A program made the translations under genes and the position numbers. DNA of 48,834 nt, taken from contig CABSMJ010000015.1 in the NCBI GenBank assembly GCA_902478785.1, forward strand, positions 1 through 48,834, read 5' to 3'. Positions 48,705 through 48,834 of the stretch are shown here, one piece after another. The notes beneath the pieces were generated by a model. That model was not told the origin of the DNA. It was given only the letters and a program-made list of their open reading frames with translations, and searched no databases. Position 1 is the first letter of the stretch. Each line of letters opens with the position of its first letter. The DNA is from an uncultured Oscillospiraceae bacterium. GTDB lineage: Bacteria; Bacillota; Clostridia; Oscillospirales; Oscillospiraceae.

Positions 48705-48834
48705 TCCTTTGCCCTGACAAAAAACGGCAGCGGAACTAAGCAGCTTTCTCCAAAATGACCAATCCCAGAAAAAGGAAAAGAAAGACCTGCTAATAAAAGT
48801 CAAGTAGAAATTTCAGATTTTTAGGGAGGCGAAA

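Noticed and set aside
1..48834. CRISPR arrays, rRNA genes, insertion sequences
   Set aside because: No spaced direct repeats, rRNA segments or transposase genes were seen in reading the window; the only tandem repeat is the coding one at 29041-29223.

Overview
The window looks like chromosomal DNA from a moderately GC-rich, Gram-positive anaerobe of the Clostridia, most likely Oscillospirales (the Flavonifractor/Lawsonibacter/Oscillibacter neighbourhood). The clues are AGGAGG-type ribosome binding sites on nearly every gene, a class 1B dihydroorotate dehydrogenase with its PyrK partner, a cobalamin methionine synthase without a reactivation domain, a BlaI/BlaR1-type pair, a single-aptamer glycine riboswitch and an FMN riboswitch on a ribU-type ECF gene. 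The assignment is inference; no rRNA is present.

Layout. 1-0.6 kb: edge of a decayed mobile element (start of a parA gene leaving the window, C-terminal remnant of a tyrosine integrase) next to tRNA-Thr(CGT). 0.76-1.75 kb: about 1 kb of AT-rich non-coding DNA holding three DnaA-box-like sites and the leader of a uracil permease. 3.2-7.5 kb: BlaI-like repressor with a giant BlaR1-like metallopeptidase sensor, and a small Smr protein. 7.5-12.2 kb: nitrilase-family amidase, macro-domain protein, ABC-F ATPase and a membrane GGDEF protein. 12.3-17.6 kb: riboswitch-controlled AGCS amino acid symporter, glyA, a candidate structured RNA, 5-formyl-THF cyclo-ligase and dinB behind a LexA-like box.

17.7-24.1 kb: a visibly lower-GC island with a GntR regulator and a five-gene operon (APC permease, class V PLP enzyme, cytoplasmic S10-type serine carboxypeptidase, amidohydrolase, RidA). 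It looks like an acquired pathway that imports and dismantles a modified amino acid or small peptide conjugate; the substrate is unknown. I think this is the most interesting system here.

24.3-30.6 kb: FMN riboswitch and riboflavin transporter, two tRNA-Ser genes, a FapA(DUF342)-CheX-CheY cassette, then a secreted calcium-binding-type repeat protein with an ECF sigma factor and an RsgI-like anti-sigma factor. 30.8-34.2 kb: metF-metH for methyl-THF-dependent methionine synthesis. 34.2-39.9 kb: small membrane proteins, a flavin reductase, a CrtO-like acyltransferase plus MGDG-synthase-type glycosyltransferase plus VOC protein operon, a DMT exporter with a GIY-YIG protein, and a Cys-rich protein. 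39.9-42.1 kb: class I aminotransferase and a radical SAM protein. 42.2-48.7 kb: a minus-strand pyrimidine operon pyrC-pyrK-pyrD-pyrF-nitroreductase-pyrE-pyrB-pyrI, covering UMP synthesis from carbamoyl phosphate. Folate one-carbon genes (glyA, cyclo-ligase, metF, metH) recur through the window but lie in separate units.
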